64,000 nt of DNA, taken from positions 620,001 through 684,000 of the forward strand of contig CAJVGD010000002.1 of the NCBI GenBank assembly GCA_910890315.1, given 5' to 3'. The stretch's first letter is position 1; each line of letters starts with the position of its first letter. The notes under the pieces are model-generated. The model was not told the DNA's origin. It made no database searches and was given only the letters and a program-made list of their open reading frames with translations. Source of the DNA: Serendipita indica DSM 11827 (taxonomy: Eukaryota; Basidiomycota; Agaricomycetes; Sebacinales; Serendipitaceae). The translations under genes were made by a program, and so were the position numbers. Of this stretch, positions 14,701 through 26,199 are shown in pieces.

Positions 14701-16513
14701 CGAACTGGCGTTGGACTGGGGAACGACCTGCCCTATTCGCTCCATTGCATTCCGGTCGTTGCAACTCTTCCGAGTCCTGATGCCACAGATCAACATGCTT
14801 CAGCTCGCAACGATGATAGGGAGAATCACGAACACAGTATCAGAGCCGGACAAGAACATACAAGCGTTCACCCGCGAGATGTTTACCACCTTTGCGGCCC
14901 TCGCCAAGTCGGAGATAGACCCTGCATTACTTCCCCCGTTATTCTGGTGTGCATGCGCCTGCTTGTCAACTTCAACTGAGTTGGAGTTCCTGAGCGTCCT
15001 CAATCTGGTCGACGTCCTCCTCCAACGACTCGACTTGAACGATGCTGAAACGGTGGAGAGCCTAAAGGCACATCGTCCTCTAAGATGGACCGGGCCCGAC
15101 CCGAACCTACAATCCATGGTGGTCGTTGGTCTCAGGTCGTCCGTGACCTATGAAGCCAGCTACAATCTGTTGGCGAAGCTCGCCCGGATCAACGACGCTT
15201 GGGTTCTCGACAGCTCTCCAGACCGAGTTAGGGAGCTGTTTACTATCATTTTACCGTGCTGCCTGCAGGTGAAAGATGGCGAAGAACTACAAGTTGACAC
15301 TATCGGATTCGCCAATGACATTGCACGCCTTGCGGAGCGCGTCAATTGTACCGGTATTGCGCGATTGACCAAGTCGTTTGCAAAGGGCATCATCCGGACC
15401 AGAGAAGACCTTCTTAGACAAGGGGTTGCTTGCCTTAGGGATGACTTTGGAACGCAGGCAGTCAGCCTTTTGCTGGGCCTGATCTGCAACCCAGAACGGT
15501 GGCTAAAAGTCAAGTCGATGGAGATCTTGAAGGTTCTTTTTCAGCAACCACAATCTCGAATTCCTTTGGCCCGTTCGGAACTCCTCAACCCTCTGCTCCG
15601 ACTGCTCAACACTGACCTGGCACCGCAAGCCCTGGAAGTGCTCGACGAACCCTTGGCGATCGCAGGTGGCCCATCACCAGCGCACGCGTTCAGGATGAGC
15701 ATGGCGGGGATGGAGGTGACCCAGGAAGATGCGGAATCGACAATCGACCTTACTGCATCCAGTTCTGGTTGGTCGGTTCCACAAAGCGAAGAGAGGGCCC
15801 AAATGTGCAGAGCAAACACCCTCGCCGTCTATGAGACATGCAAGCCCAACAATCGACCTTCTATCATCAACTTTGAGCCAGAAGCTCGATCTCGCTTGGC
15901 TGCAACAAACGCATTCTTCCCCTTGGACGATTCGGCATCACTCGGTGATCTGGTCAGCACACTCAACGAGCTCAACGACTTCTTCCAGAAGGATAGTGTC
16001 GAACCAACTCAGCTTAGTCGTTCTCGGAGCCTTGGCTCTCGAGCGGCGTACAATCGTGCCACAGAGATCCTCTCTCGGTCATTTGGCCGAGTTGCAGGGA
16101 CTCAAGCAGTTTCTGCAGACGAACGTGAAGCGGGTACCGTGGAGACCAGTGGAAATACAATGGCACCAGGAGATCAGGAGGTTCCACAAACTCCATTCTT
16201 TACCGACCTCTTTTCGGTGCCTGCGCCTCAGAGCACCCCTCGTCCCAACGAGCACATGTTCAACTTGAATCAAAACTTTCTCCGTGGTCCTGATGAAAGC
16301 GACGAGGGCGCAGAACAGAACCACGGTTATACCTCTTCTCATAACGGACATGCGGCCGAGCGTCGTGGCGGCTTTCGGAATGTCAGCAATGGCTCCAACT
16401 TTAAAGAGTTGGAATCAGGTTCCGACACCGATGAAGATCTCTATGCTCTCGATCGTGTACCAGTTCGCCCGCGAACACTCCGCAAATCCACAAAGTCGTC
16501 CTATGGCCGATAG
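8747..16513 (+). CDS. Cell morphogenesis protein, PAG1/Tao3/Mor2/Furry family
   Basis: Ten exons (8747-8780, 8839-9712, 9769-9975, 10023-10103, 10149-10611, 10661-11864, 11919-13105, 13156-13286, 13334-14545, 14593-16513) sum to 2,437 aa, the size of the Furry/Tao3 family. These are huge HEAT-like scaffolds of the RAM/MOR kinase pathway, which directs polarised growth and septation at the cell cortex. The first roughly 200 residues are Ser/Asn/Pro-rich; then comes helical repeat sequence with family blocks such as the FHRFVTSAEALIE segment, the RFESVTDRFLRALRP segment and a C-terminal half ending in an acidic, disordered tail. The start is chosen at 8747 because a 34-nt exon splices in frame to a long open frame. 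The product is assigned from size and block order. Confidence 0.88.
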
Positions 16514-16924
16514 ACAATCTATCATTAATGCTATATCCAACCTGAAATATCTCATTCTGTATACCACAAAGGAGTCGTATGTCTAGTTGATATGATAACA
16601 TTTCACACTACATATGACAAACATGTCCTGCGAAGGGATGATCAAGCTATTAGACAAATTGCAGCCAAAACCCGATCGTGCTGTACAGAGTGTGGCATCA
16701 AGAAGTCGGATAGAGTGTAAGATGGATAGTGGTCGTCAGCGAGAGGGATCACAGAGGCTACAAGGGGTTACTCTCGGATGTCGACAGGATAGGGTGACGA
16801 GAAGACTTTGAAAGCGCGAAAGGCAGGAAATTAAATAAAAAAAATCACGCATGCTTGATCAAAGGTTGAGTTGAGGGATGCCAACAAGGTGAGTCGGCAG
16901 ATGCCCAAATGCTGACCCCTGTCT
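16514..16924. other. Convergent intergenic spacer
   Basis: Holds the 3' ends of the morphogenesis gene (+) and the Pumilio gene (-), which run toward each other. The open frame that extends the Pumilio gene into this spacer is a read-through of its last intron and not a real C-terminus. I see nothing else. Confidence 0.5.
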
Positions 16925-19900
16925 TTAGTAAGGGTAAGCACCTCCACGTTGCGTCTGATAGGGATCAGAGGCTGAACCGAGAGCGCTGTTAAAGACACTC
17001 TGTACGGATCCATTGTAGGCACCCAGGTTCTGGTAAGCACCCGCGCCTTGTCCCCCAGGGAGCCGGCTGGAGACCCGTAGCTGTCGAGACCCACCGGACC
17101 ACCGGGGCTGCTATACAAAGCAGGCGACTGGTGAGTAGAGTGGGAGACAAGGGGAGAGCCTTGTTGTCCAGCGAGTAGTCCCGGTGACAGGCCATAGACG
17201 GCAGGAGAACGTTGATAGTCAGAGACGAGTGGCGAACCATGAGAGAGTCGCGAGGTTCCCTGCGCACCGAGACCATTGTTCAGCGCCAGGTTAACAAGAG
17301 CAGCATGAGCTTGGTGATAGTTGGCATTGTAGTGCGCAACATTGTTGACATCCATTTGTTCGCGCTGAAGTTTGCTCTGGATTCGCTTCCCATAGGGAGT
17401 ATTGCGGATGAGTGGCAGGATGGGGCGGATGCCTTCAACAAGCTATCGAACTGTTAGAAAAATGCTGGATCCACTAGGTAAGCACGTACCAGCATCCTTT
17501 GACCAGGCTCTGCATAGTCAAGCGCAGTCTATAGGCTACTGAGCAATGGGTCGCTATTGACGACCATATAATCTCACCTGTACACAATAGTTGCCGAAAG
17601 AGTCGCGCAGAAGCTTCTCGAGACGGCTACGATTAAGTAATTCTTCAATAAGTAATTTGCGGGTGTTGTGTTCGGCGACCCGGATGCACTTTTCGATGAC
17701 GTTCGAGCTGAACTTTTGTACAGATAACGCACAGACGTTGCCAAAGAATTGGCGAATCACGGCGTCACTGAACCTGTTGTCGTTGAGATCCAAAATATAT
17801 TGCACCACCTGAAGACGATGAGCACGCGGGTATCCTGCGCTTCAATACGAACGTACATAGTTGCCATATGGATCCTGGACGAGTGTCAAGGCGTGATACG
17901 TAATCTCCGTGACGAGTTGGAGGCGCTGCGTCTCGGATGCGTGGTCAATGCACCTCTGCAAGACACAGCACCCGTGACGGTGAGTAGCAACCTCGACGCA
18001 GTGAGTAGCCACTGCATTATAGATAAATTGGTTATCTTCAGGGACGAGCCTATTGAGGCACTTCTGGATGACGTGGTTACCGTTCAAGTCCTTGATGAGG
18101 GTGACCACATGCAAGGATAAGGCCCTGATAATGGCGACAATCTGGTCGTTGTATTGAGGATCAGCCTACGAGTTGGGTGTCGAAAGGTAGTGCAACGAAA
18201 GAAGGCGGTGAGTCGCTTGATTTTACGAACGGAGAAGAGCAAGGTGCAACTCGCCGACAAAAAGTTGCCAGGCGCTTGTTGCGAGTGCCGGTGAAATTGA
18301 AAAACATGCTTACCTGACGTTGCGTAGAAAGGAAATCAATCATTTTCTGCACCGCCCTCGTGCCATGCATATTGAGGGAAATAGTAACCAGATCGCCCGC
18401 CACGGACTCGCAGATAAGGTTGCGCTGTTCATCCGTAGAGTATTCAAGCAGCTTCTGGCAGAGATAGTTTCCGAAGGGGTCTAAGCCGACAGGTGAGTGT
18501 ACGAAAAGGCGATGTCTGAAATACTTACCAGTCATCAACTCTGCAAAGTGCTTAAATGTTTCGCGGAAGATGATATCCCGATGCTCGGGGACGCCCTCCT
18601 CGAGTTTCTTTTGCAGGAAACGGCATCCGTGCTGATCCTTGCACATGAGAGGGATTTCCCCAATCAAGTCCTCGAGGCGACTGCTTGCGTAGCGATTGAC
18701 TAGGCAAAACGTATGTTAAATCTATAGCCGAGAAGGGTAAGATAGCCGACTCACACTCGCGGTCCATGTCGCCTCGCTTGTGCTTGACCCCATGGAAGCC
18801 ATTCATTTTCGTGTCGGCTCCCATGCCTCGGCCAGATCCCATCATGCCATATCTGCCAGCGTTTTGCCCATAACCACCACGGGAGTTGTTCTCGTAGCCA
18901 TTGCCATATCCGCTTTGATAGCGTGGATCACCATTGAGCGACATGGAGTATCCATTGTCGATGAACTAGAAGACGAGTGAGCGATGTCACATACTTAGTC
19001 AGGTTTACTTACGCGGTCATCAATGGATTGTAAGCCGTAGCCGCCGGTTGCCTCAAAGTTTCCACTGTATCGTTGATTGAAGTTGGAGGCAGCCATCCCG
19101 TTGAAGCCGATGGGACTCTGGTCCTGTCCCATGGGAAGGGCTGGCGTCCCTGACTTGGAGCCAATGCCTTGGCTACCGCTATTGGAAGAGACGAGCGGAG
19201 CCGTGTTCAACGGAGTTACGGGCACAGACCTGCCGCCAATGACGCCTTCACTCCCGAACGCCCTCGGGGAGGAGCGACGGGAAGGAACGGGCGAATGGGA
19301 CTGTCCTATGGGTGCTGGAGAAGCTGAGGTCAGCTGCCCTCCAAGCTCAAGTGGTGCATTGAGTGTAACCGCGGCTTGACTATATCCACGGCTGAGGCGG
19401 TTTGCATTCTCGGGGCGTGACGAGAATGAAGGCCATTCAGAGGACTTTTGAGCCTCCATATGACGACTCATGTACGTAGGACGAGGAGGAGTTTGAGCCA
19501 ACGGAGCCAGATCTAACGCCGCAGAGGAAGCGGATAACTGACGGGATCGTCAATGTCACTACGCGTTTGACGTTTGTATTACGAACCTTGGAATAGGGGT
19601 CGTTCCTTGCGGCCTCGTCAGAATTCGGCAGGAATTTAATGGTTTCTGGAAGAGCATTTAGTTGCGAAACGGGGACAACCAAACGGAACTGACGGTTGAT
19701 ATCCTTCTCTAGCTCGTCGTCAAGCATAAGGCCGGCATTGTAATTCCCAGGGTACTCGTGGTCATCAAAGCGAGCAGTGGTCTTTGTCTGGCGGAGAATG
19801 GGTTTAGAGATTGCCGTATTGACATCATTAATGCCCAGGCCTTGCATGTTTTGCACAAGGATGTCTTCTCCATCACGGCTGTCGGAGGAGCCTCGGCGAC

Positions 19901-20529
19901 TGGCGGGCATGGATTTGGCACCGACGTAGCCTTGAGCGGCATGGAGGGGAGCGGCACGCTCAGCGTCTGCAAAGTTGACCGAATTGCGCTTGTCGCTAAC
20001 TGCACCATGATTCCCAGAGGCAAAAGTGACACCGTTGACGTTGCCAGCTCGATAGATCGGGCCAAGGTGGGCAGTGTGTACGTCGAGCGCCGCGTTGTTC
20101 TCTGACACGTCGCCTCCGAGCACGTTGGACAATCTCGGAGGGGTTGTTGGTGCAGAGACGGCAATATGACGCAGATCACCGGGTATGTTCAGCAGCTCGC
20201 TTTCTTCCTTGGCATGCTGCTGCTCCAAGAGGCGCATTTGCTCCTCGAATTTGTGACGGTGAATTTGACGAAGGCGCTCGTGTTCGAGACGTTTCTGCTG
20301 CACGAGATGCTGGAGGAGGTGTGAGCATTTTAGCACAAGAAAGCATGATCGAAAAACACACCGCTGCGATGTCGGTCCCCGTGCGAGAAGACTGTCGAGC
20401 GCATTAAATCACAGACAAAATCCACGGGTAGAGACGTACAGAGTCTGCGAGATCAAGAAATGCGGGCGGAGTGCTGCGCTCTTCAGCAGAGTTGGGTTCA
20501 ATTGGATTATTTTCGTGGACTGGCGCCAT
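16925..20529 (-). CDS. Pumilio-family (PUF) mRNA-binding protein
   Basis: Twelve exons on the minus strand: 20440-20529, 20362-20391, 19587-20309, 19013-19537, 18755-18965, 18529-18699, 18314-18480, 17857-18165, 17578-17808, 17490-17528, 17117-17442 and 16925-17066; 987 aa. Pumilio proteins bind UGUA-type elements in 3' UTRs and repress or localise mRNAs in the cytoplasm. A low-complexity N-terminal half (Ser, Gln, Asn) precedes the PUM-HD at about residues 527-860, where repeat signatures such as KDQHGCRFLQKKLEEG, DPFGNYLCQKLLEYS, NMHGTRAVQKMI, DLNGNHVIQKCLNRL, HRHGCCVLQRCIDH and DPYGNYVVQYILDL appear. The second exon is only 30 nt (SSRTGTDIAA) but is flanked by two normal introns of 48 and 52 bp. 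The 50-bp intron at 17067-17116 is needed to reach the ASDPYQTQRGGAYPY C-terminus. Confidence 0.95.
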
Positions 20530-22082
20530 GGAGGTGTATACGAAAGTCGATGGGCCTTTTAAATGATCAAAATACGTTGAAAATCGTGGATGGATGCTCG
20601 AAAGTCGGGTTTCTAATGCACACGGATGATCCTAGACGACGTGTAATCAGCCTCGGAACGATCCAGAGCGTCGAGTATGCCATTTTTCAACAGAAAAGAT
20701 GCTGACCTTCAAGTTCGAGAACCGTTGGGTCGTTCAAACGACTGATGATACAATGCGATGGTCTAGACGGAGACAGGACAATCGTCCAACGTTAGCAAAT
20801 AGTTTCGACAATGTTTTCGAGCAGCAGAAAGGAGCACAGGAGCAGGACAGAGCTCGAGAAAGAAACGCACGATGAAGACCGAATGTGGTGAGTGGGCAAG
20901 CCTTGCAGCGAGGTTCCCGGCTTCCTTCTAAACGGCTACTGAATTGGACAAACAAATCGTACAGAAAAAAAAAATTGCGAGAAATCACTAGAATATTACT
21001 ACTCATTCAAACTTCTGGTGCAGGGCGGGCAGCCACCGCGCGACCATTCTATGGGCGTCCCACGGAACGCGGAACGGAGAATAAGACGGGTTTCTTGCTA
21101 CTCTGCAGGCGTTGAGCGTTGCCCCCCGAAGTCTACGGTAAGGCCTCGCCGTCCAACCGAACTTGTGCAAAGCACAACCCACCCGCGTCGACTAAAAGCC
21201 AGACTCCTTGCCGGAAGTAGACATCGTCTGATGGAACTAGCAGCAGACGGCTGGCTGTTAATCTTCTCCCCGAATCCCTCCGCGACACCAAACCCCGCCG
21301 TTTGGAGACCTGGGCGAGGCGCGTGGTGAGGCTGCGAGGACAGGGAGAAATCAGCCGATTCGACCAGGTCATCCAAGGCCCACCTGCACAACGCGAGGCA
21401 GAGCCCGCCCCCATTGTGTGCAGCTGTGGACACGGTTTGCCTTTTCCAGTGTATAATCGAGCCAGTTCCGGACAGCGCGTCGACATCGAGATTAAGTGTC
21501 CGGGAATTTTAACCCTCATTCGTTTAATGTCGGCGCGAGCCAGTGATCTCGAGAAATTTGTGGAATGTGATTGTGCACCATTTGGTAATCCTGCCATTGA
21601 GTACACAAGATGCCCCGGCCAGGAGCGAGCCCAATACCTCACTTCTAGTTGATCTTCGATGCTAGCTTGTTCTGGCATAGCGTTGAATACGAACATTTGG
21701 ATAGGGGCGCAAAGCCATGGCAGGCCTCAAACGCTTGGCCACTGGCACGGATCAGCCATGTCCTACCCCTTGTAGCGGAAGTTTCAGCACCAGCGGAGTA
21801 AGTCAAAAGGAAAAAAGGAGCTGACCGTAACTAGCAACAGATAAAGTTAAAGCCTGCTGCGGGTGTGCAATTATTCATGACTGTTTCGAAACGAAGGTCG
21901 CCAAACCCTGGCACCAGGAGAAGTACAATTCGAAAGCCGAAAAAGGCAGAGTCCACATAAATACCGGAACAGCCAGAGAAAGTCACGAGTGGATTGAAGG
22001 GCTTGAACTGTGCCTGAGGTCATTTCGAGCTCCAAACTTGCGAGATTATCAAGGACTCACTCTGTTAAATTTGTACGATATC
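20530..22082. other. Large intergenic region between Pumilio and DNMT2 genes
   Basis: About 1.55 kb containing the Pumilio promoter and 5' UTR and the DNMT2 3' end. Minus-strand open frame 21133-21696 (187 codons) has no recognisable motif, no Kozak-like start and a composition (Arg, Ser, Gly) expected of GC-rich noncoding DNA, so I do not call it a gene. No repeat or RNA gene could be supported. Confidence 0.4.
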
Positions 22083-23355
22083 TCATGTACACAGAAATGT
22101 AATGAGACGACCCACAACAGCAACATTGACACTGTTGCCTATAAGGCGATACTTGGTCTTTCTAGACACGTGTTCCGGCCATAAAAATTTACGAGACGGA
22201 GTAGATAAATGAAAGAGACGGAGGAGCTCCTCCGGAGAGAAATAGCGGAGCTGAAGCTGATGCAACGTCTGAACTGCATCCGCTTCCCCTTTCTCTTGCT
22301 GTGAAAAATACACATCAAATACACTTGATGTCTGTGAATATTCAAACACGATTCAATGGACCCACGGGACTGGAACCCACCTCCAAGGCGTCATTCAACT
22401 GGAGTATCGATCCAGAACCCTCGACCAAATGGGAATATCCTTGAAAATTGGTCAATTAGCACTTTCACAGAAAATTTCTAAATCACCTCGAGTGAAGCAG
22501 CACGAATTCGTCGACGAGGGATAGACAATGTCAAACAACCTTCCCCAGCGAGCCAAGACCCTGTCGCTGATCGCAGTATGTGGATCAATATTCTTGTCCA
22601 GATAGTCCGAGATTGTGCTTGGGATGTAGTGTGTGTTATCGCCTGGGAGGCATCGCAGAATGCCTAGGTCGGGCGAGACTGTAAATGGGATGAGGCGAGC
22701 CATCAGGTAGTACCGGAGTCGAGAATTGGGGATTCCATATTGCCTTGGTGTGAGTAAGAACTCTGTCGTATGGTAACCCAACTCATGGAGGAGTCGGTTT
22801 ATAGATGTTCGGGTAGTTGATGTCTAGCAGGCAATCAAATATTCTCATGTTTAAAAAATGTGTGCGAGGGTTGTTACATACCTCGAATCCAGCGACGTTC
22901 TCGACAAGAATATACGTAGGATGGGTCCCCCTTTCCACTAACGCAGGTAGAACATCCTGCATGAGATGTAGAAAGCTCTTCGCCCGGGGATCTGCGTCCT
23001 GTTTCTGCAGACCAAGTACAGTGTATGGCTGGCAGGCGGGTGATGCCAGCCACAGGTCTGCCTGCAATGGTTCCAAATCCTCGACGGCAAGGGTGCCAAT
23101 ATCCCTCTACGATCGTATCCAGTCAAATCATGCCGTCCTCAAGCAAAATGACTTGCTCTGTGCACAATGTCTTTGCCGTGATTCAGTGTATAAACAGCCG
23201 CAGCATTTGGATCCCACTCGAACGCGGCACAGACTTTTCCTAGACCAGTCTCTTCCAAAGCGCAGTGCAATCCTCCTGGTACTTTTGGTCAACTAATGCT
23301 TTTATCTGATATTATACTCGCCGATCCCGCTGTAAAATTCGATGGCTCGGAGCAT
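22083..23355 (-). CDS. DNMT2/TRDMT1-type tRNA cytosine-5 methyltransferase
   Basis: Six exons (23322-23355, 23157-23275, 22882-23106, 22487-22823, 22381-22439, 22083-22298) give 329 aa, close to the usual DNMT2 size. The enzyme methylates C38 of tRNA-Asp and similar tRNAs using S-adenosylmethionine. Motifs: EFYSGIGGLHCALEE (SAM site), the catalytic loop SPACQPYT with Cys76, ENVAGFE, TPRQYGIPNSRLRYY, CFTRGYSHLVEGSG, and the C-terminal KTKYRLIGNSVNV. The usual Pro before the catalytic Cys is Ala here. Exons 1 and 2 both end at GC donors (introns 23276-23321 and 23107-23156), chosen because only these keep the conserved frame. The short exon 22381-22439 superficially resembles a tRNA on the DNA level but is coding. 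Confidence 0.92.
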
Positions 23356-23611
23356 TCTTTATCCGAAAACCCTTTGAACGAGTTATTATTTCACATCCTT
23401 ATCCTAATGGGGACTGTACTGAGATGATCCGGTTGGCAATGTTGACGAAGCGATGGCCAAAAGTGGAAGACGCGCCTCAGACCCTGCTTTGACGAATCCT
23501 CGTGACAAGTATCCAACATGGCGCAAGTTACGCCGCCATTGAAGACGAGAAAGCTCTCTATCTCGTGAGCCAGCAGTTGCTGATAGACCGTGGCGGCGAC
23601 TTTGATGTTGA
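23356..23611. promoter_or_regulatory. Divergent promoter region between DNMT2 and PHD-finger genes
   Basis: The 256-bp spacer separates the start codons of two outward-facing genes, so both promoters must lie in or overlap it. No clear TATA box is visible. Confidence 0.5.
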
Positions 23612-26095
23612 ATGTCTTCCAGCGGCAGTCACCAGCGCCCAGACGACGACATGGACGAGGATCCTGCTCTTCAGACACCGTCAGTAATCATCAGTCTTCT
23701 GGTGTTTATCTGGGCTCATAAATGTCTAGGGTACCCCGTCGTAATGAGTCGCAATTGTCGTCAAGGTAAATGCCTAGGCATCTGCGCATCCTTTTTCCTG
23801 CTGCTGACAATGCATTCAGTGATTCTGGAAAGCCAGACGGGTGATTACACAGTCATTCGCATATCTTTTGGTTTACTGACAATACTTATAGGCATACGGT
23901 ATTCACTAGGAAAAAGTAGGTATACTACTTATTGTTTGATTATTCTAATTCATTGGAAAGCATATCCGAGATCGTTCCCGCCACGCCCGACTCGACTCTG
24001 GATTCCATTGACGGCTCACAACTGCGAACACCGTTTAACAATTTGTGCGCGCTATACGATATATTTTTACTATGTAATGACTCGACAAAACAGTGTTTCG
24101 TGGGCTGGGTCGTCCCCAGATATTGCAGGCACACCAACTCCGATGGGTCCGTTATCGAATCGCTCTCAGCTGGAGTTCCCTGTCGGGAAAGGAATTCGAC
24201 TCACACCCCATATGCCAACTAGTCTCTCAGCTCTCGCCGGACTTCGCTATGGTTCGGAGAGCCCTCTCGGGACGAAGGCACGGAAGAGAATACAAGTGTC
24301 CACATCTCCGAAGTCTCCAACCGAGGTGGAGATGCCGGTCTTGGTACCAGAATTGACTATGAAATCATCATCATCGCCGCCAGCCGATGATGGTGAACCT
24401 CAGGAGACTGCTATGCAAGAAGTCGTTGATACAATTTCCCCGACAGAAGACCACACTACCTCACCCATGGCCTCACCTCTCGAAGTTGATTCTACGATTC
24501 AGTCCCCTCATTCTTCAACCGACGCGGTGATAAAGAAATACCGTTCGGATGCGTTACAACGATGGCTGGATGAGCCCATATCCCGGCATCCACGCATACT
24601 TCAGCAGTCTCCTGGTCGTAAGGATAAGATATTGAAGCGACTTCGGGCTTTTCAAGTACAAAGCAGTCGTGGCACGCCCCTTAAGCCGCACAACCGGGAA
24701 CACCTGGGTCGCGTCTTACAACCAGAAAGCCTAGACAGTCTTGATCAAGTATATGCGATTCCAGACTGGCCAGAGGATGATCAGATCCCTTCAATCATCC
24801 TGGCTGAGGAGATGAGGCGACGACAAGCAGATTTGCGGCTCGTCGAACAGTATTTGGAGGAGTCGACAGACTCCGAGGAAGGAGAGGAGGAGCTGTTATC
24901 CACCGAAGATCCTGCCAATGCTGTTGTCGCATTGCGAGCCAAAAAGTCTTCGCGGGACTGGCAACAGAGGCGAGTAGCGCAAGCTCAGAGTTCTCGAGCC
25001 GCTACTCCAAAGACCAAACCGTCGACTCGAAAGTCGCGACAAAAGACTTCTTCAGATGACACTCGCAAGGAAACTACCGTCGAACCGCAGCAGGAGATGG
25101 AGGTAGACAAGACAGACGATGCAGACAGTGCGGACAACGACGAGGTGGCATGCATCTGTAAAGGCGAAGACACCGGCAGTCCGATGGTCCAATGCGATAA
25201 TTGCCATACATGGCATCACGTCGAGTGTGTGACGAAACCTGGTGATGAACTACCTGACAAGTGGTTCTGCTGGAAATGCCCAATGAGTGCCGCTCCAGAA
25301 CGTGCCTCGAATATGCAAGAACACACCCCAACATTGGTCCCCACTTCCAATGACTATACTGCAGAGTCGCGGTTAAGTGCAGCCGCCAACATCACTGTCT
25401 ACCAAGGCAGTAGTACACCACAGGACTCGCCAGGTCTCCTCTCGTCCGACGCAAAGAAGAAACCCTCTTTTGATGGATTCCGCACCCCGCCGTCATCAGG
25501 TCGATCTCGTCATCTTTATGGCTTCTGGGGCGATGGCCTCGGCGACTTCATGAGACACGACGACGACCCAATGACAGCAATTGCTGCGACGCCGTTCGGC
25601 TTGCCATTCTTCCCATCCCCTTATCTCCCTTTTGCAGATATGGGACCTCGCGGCAGTCCATACCGAAGCCCTGGAAAATATGCATCCCCGGCACAACCAA
25701 CCCCGCCTCCGCCAAAGAAGGAAAAACCGTGGACAAATTATACGGGAACGTATGTCGCTCCCAATAGCAATACGAATACATTCAACCCATTCACTGCTCC
25801 AACGGCTAATATCACCACGGACCCGCTTTTCATCCACTACGAGCATGACGCCCCAAAGCAGACGGCGCACCATAACAGCAAGTCTGCAAGGCCGAAGCGA
25901 AAGGCGAAGGGAGATAAGGAGATGAGCAAGGGCGAATCATCGACGAATGGCGACGATATCTCCGCGCCTGTCTCTGCTCAATCTGAACACCCTTCTAGTG
26001 GACCGTTGGCACCAGACACCGCCACAAGCGAAGAGGAGATTGTGCCGATACAGAAGGATGGGCTTGTGAGCGACAGTATAGACGCAGCTACATAG
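23612..26095 (+). CDS. PHD-finger protein, probable chromatin reader
   Basis: Exons 23612-23679, 23730-23765, 23820-23840, 23892-23915, 23961-24044 and 24094-26095 give 744 aa. Reading straight through the first 480 bp is also open and yields a hydrophobic stretch, but each segment has clean GT/AG intron borders of 45-54 bp, and splicing gives an even, hydrophilic sequence instead, so splicing is preferred. A single PHD zinc finger lies at about residues 425-475 (CICKGEDTGSPMVQCDNC, then HHVEC and WFCWKC: Cys4-His-Cys3), which usually reads histone H3 tail methylation in the nucleus. The rest is Ser/Pro/Lys-rich and disordered, with a helical KYRSDALQRWLDEP block. Three consecutive coding exons are 36, 21 and 24 nt. 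The complex it belongs to is unknown. Confidence 0.85.
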   Translation: MSSSGSHQRPDDDMDEDPALQTPSVIISLLVFIWAHKCLGYPVVMSRNCRQGKCLGICASFFLLLTMHSVILESQTGDYTVIRISFGLLTILIGIRYSLGKSRYTTYCLIILIHWKAYPRSFPPRPTRLWIPLTAHNCEHRLTICARYTIYFYYVMTRQNSVSWAGSSPDIAGTPTPMGPLSNRSQLEFPVGKGIRLTPHMPTSLSALAGLRYGSESPLGTKARKRIQVSTSPKSPTEVEMPVLVPELTMKSSSSPPADDGEPQETAMQEVVDTISPTEDHTTSPMASPLEVDSTIQSPHSSTDAVIKKYRSDALQRWLDEPISRHPRILQQSPGRKDKILKRLRAFQVQSSRGTPLKPHNREHLGRVLQPESLDSLDQVYAIPDWPEDDQIPSIILAEEMRRRQADLRLVEQYLEESTDSEEGEEELLSTEDPANAVVALRAKKSSRDWQQRRVAQAQSSRAATPKTKPSTRKSRQKTSSDDTRKETTVEPQQEMEVDKTDDADSADNDEVACICKGEDTGSPMVQCDNCHTWHHVECVTKPGDELPDKWFCWKCPMSAAPERASNMQEHTPTLVPTSNDYTAESRLSAAANITVYQGSSTPQDSPGLLSSDAKKKPSFDGFRTPPSSGRSRHLYGFWGDGLGDFMRHDDDPMTAIAATPFGLPFFPSPYLPFADMGPRGSPYRSPGKYASPAQPTPPPPKKEKPWTNYTGTYVAPNSNTNTFNPFTAPTANITTDPLFIHYEHDAPKQTAHHNSKSARPKRKAKGDKEMSKGESSTNGDDISAPVSAQSEHPSSGPLAPDTATSEEEIVPIQKDGLVSDSIDAAT

Positions 26096-26199
26096 GACCC
26101 CGATATGTTACTGACCCGGGCTTGTTGCGAAAAGACTTTGTACTTTTGCTACACCGAGTGATAATTTATATGCTGGACTCTAATCCTCTGCGCGGTACA

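Noticed and set aside
16831-17060. Pumilio C-terminus reading through 16831 in the unspliced frame
   Set aside because: A 50-bp GT/AG intron at 17067-17116 restores the frame that ends ASDPYQTQRGGAYPY, which is more protein-like.
21133-21696. 187-codon open frame in the Pumilio/DNMT2 spacer
   Set aside because: No motif, no splice partners and composition typical of GC-rich noncoding sequence.
22360-22440. A tRNA-like stretch on the minus strand (GGTGGGTTCCAGTCC with T-loop-like spacing)
   Set aside because: The 5' acceptor side does not pair, and the segment is exactly the DNMT2 exon encoding RGYSHLVEGSG plus the start of its next intron.
23612-24093. Hydrophobic N-terminal extension of the PHD-finger protein, as a membrane anchor
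   Set aside because: The segment is divided by five clean GT/AG introns that preserve frame and remove the hydrophobic parts.
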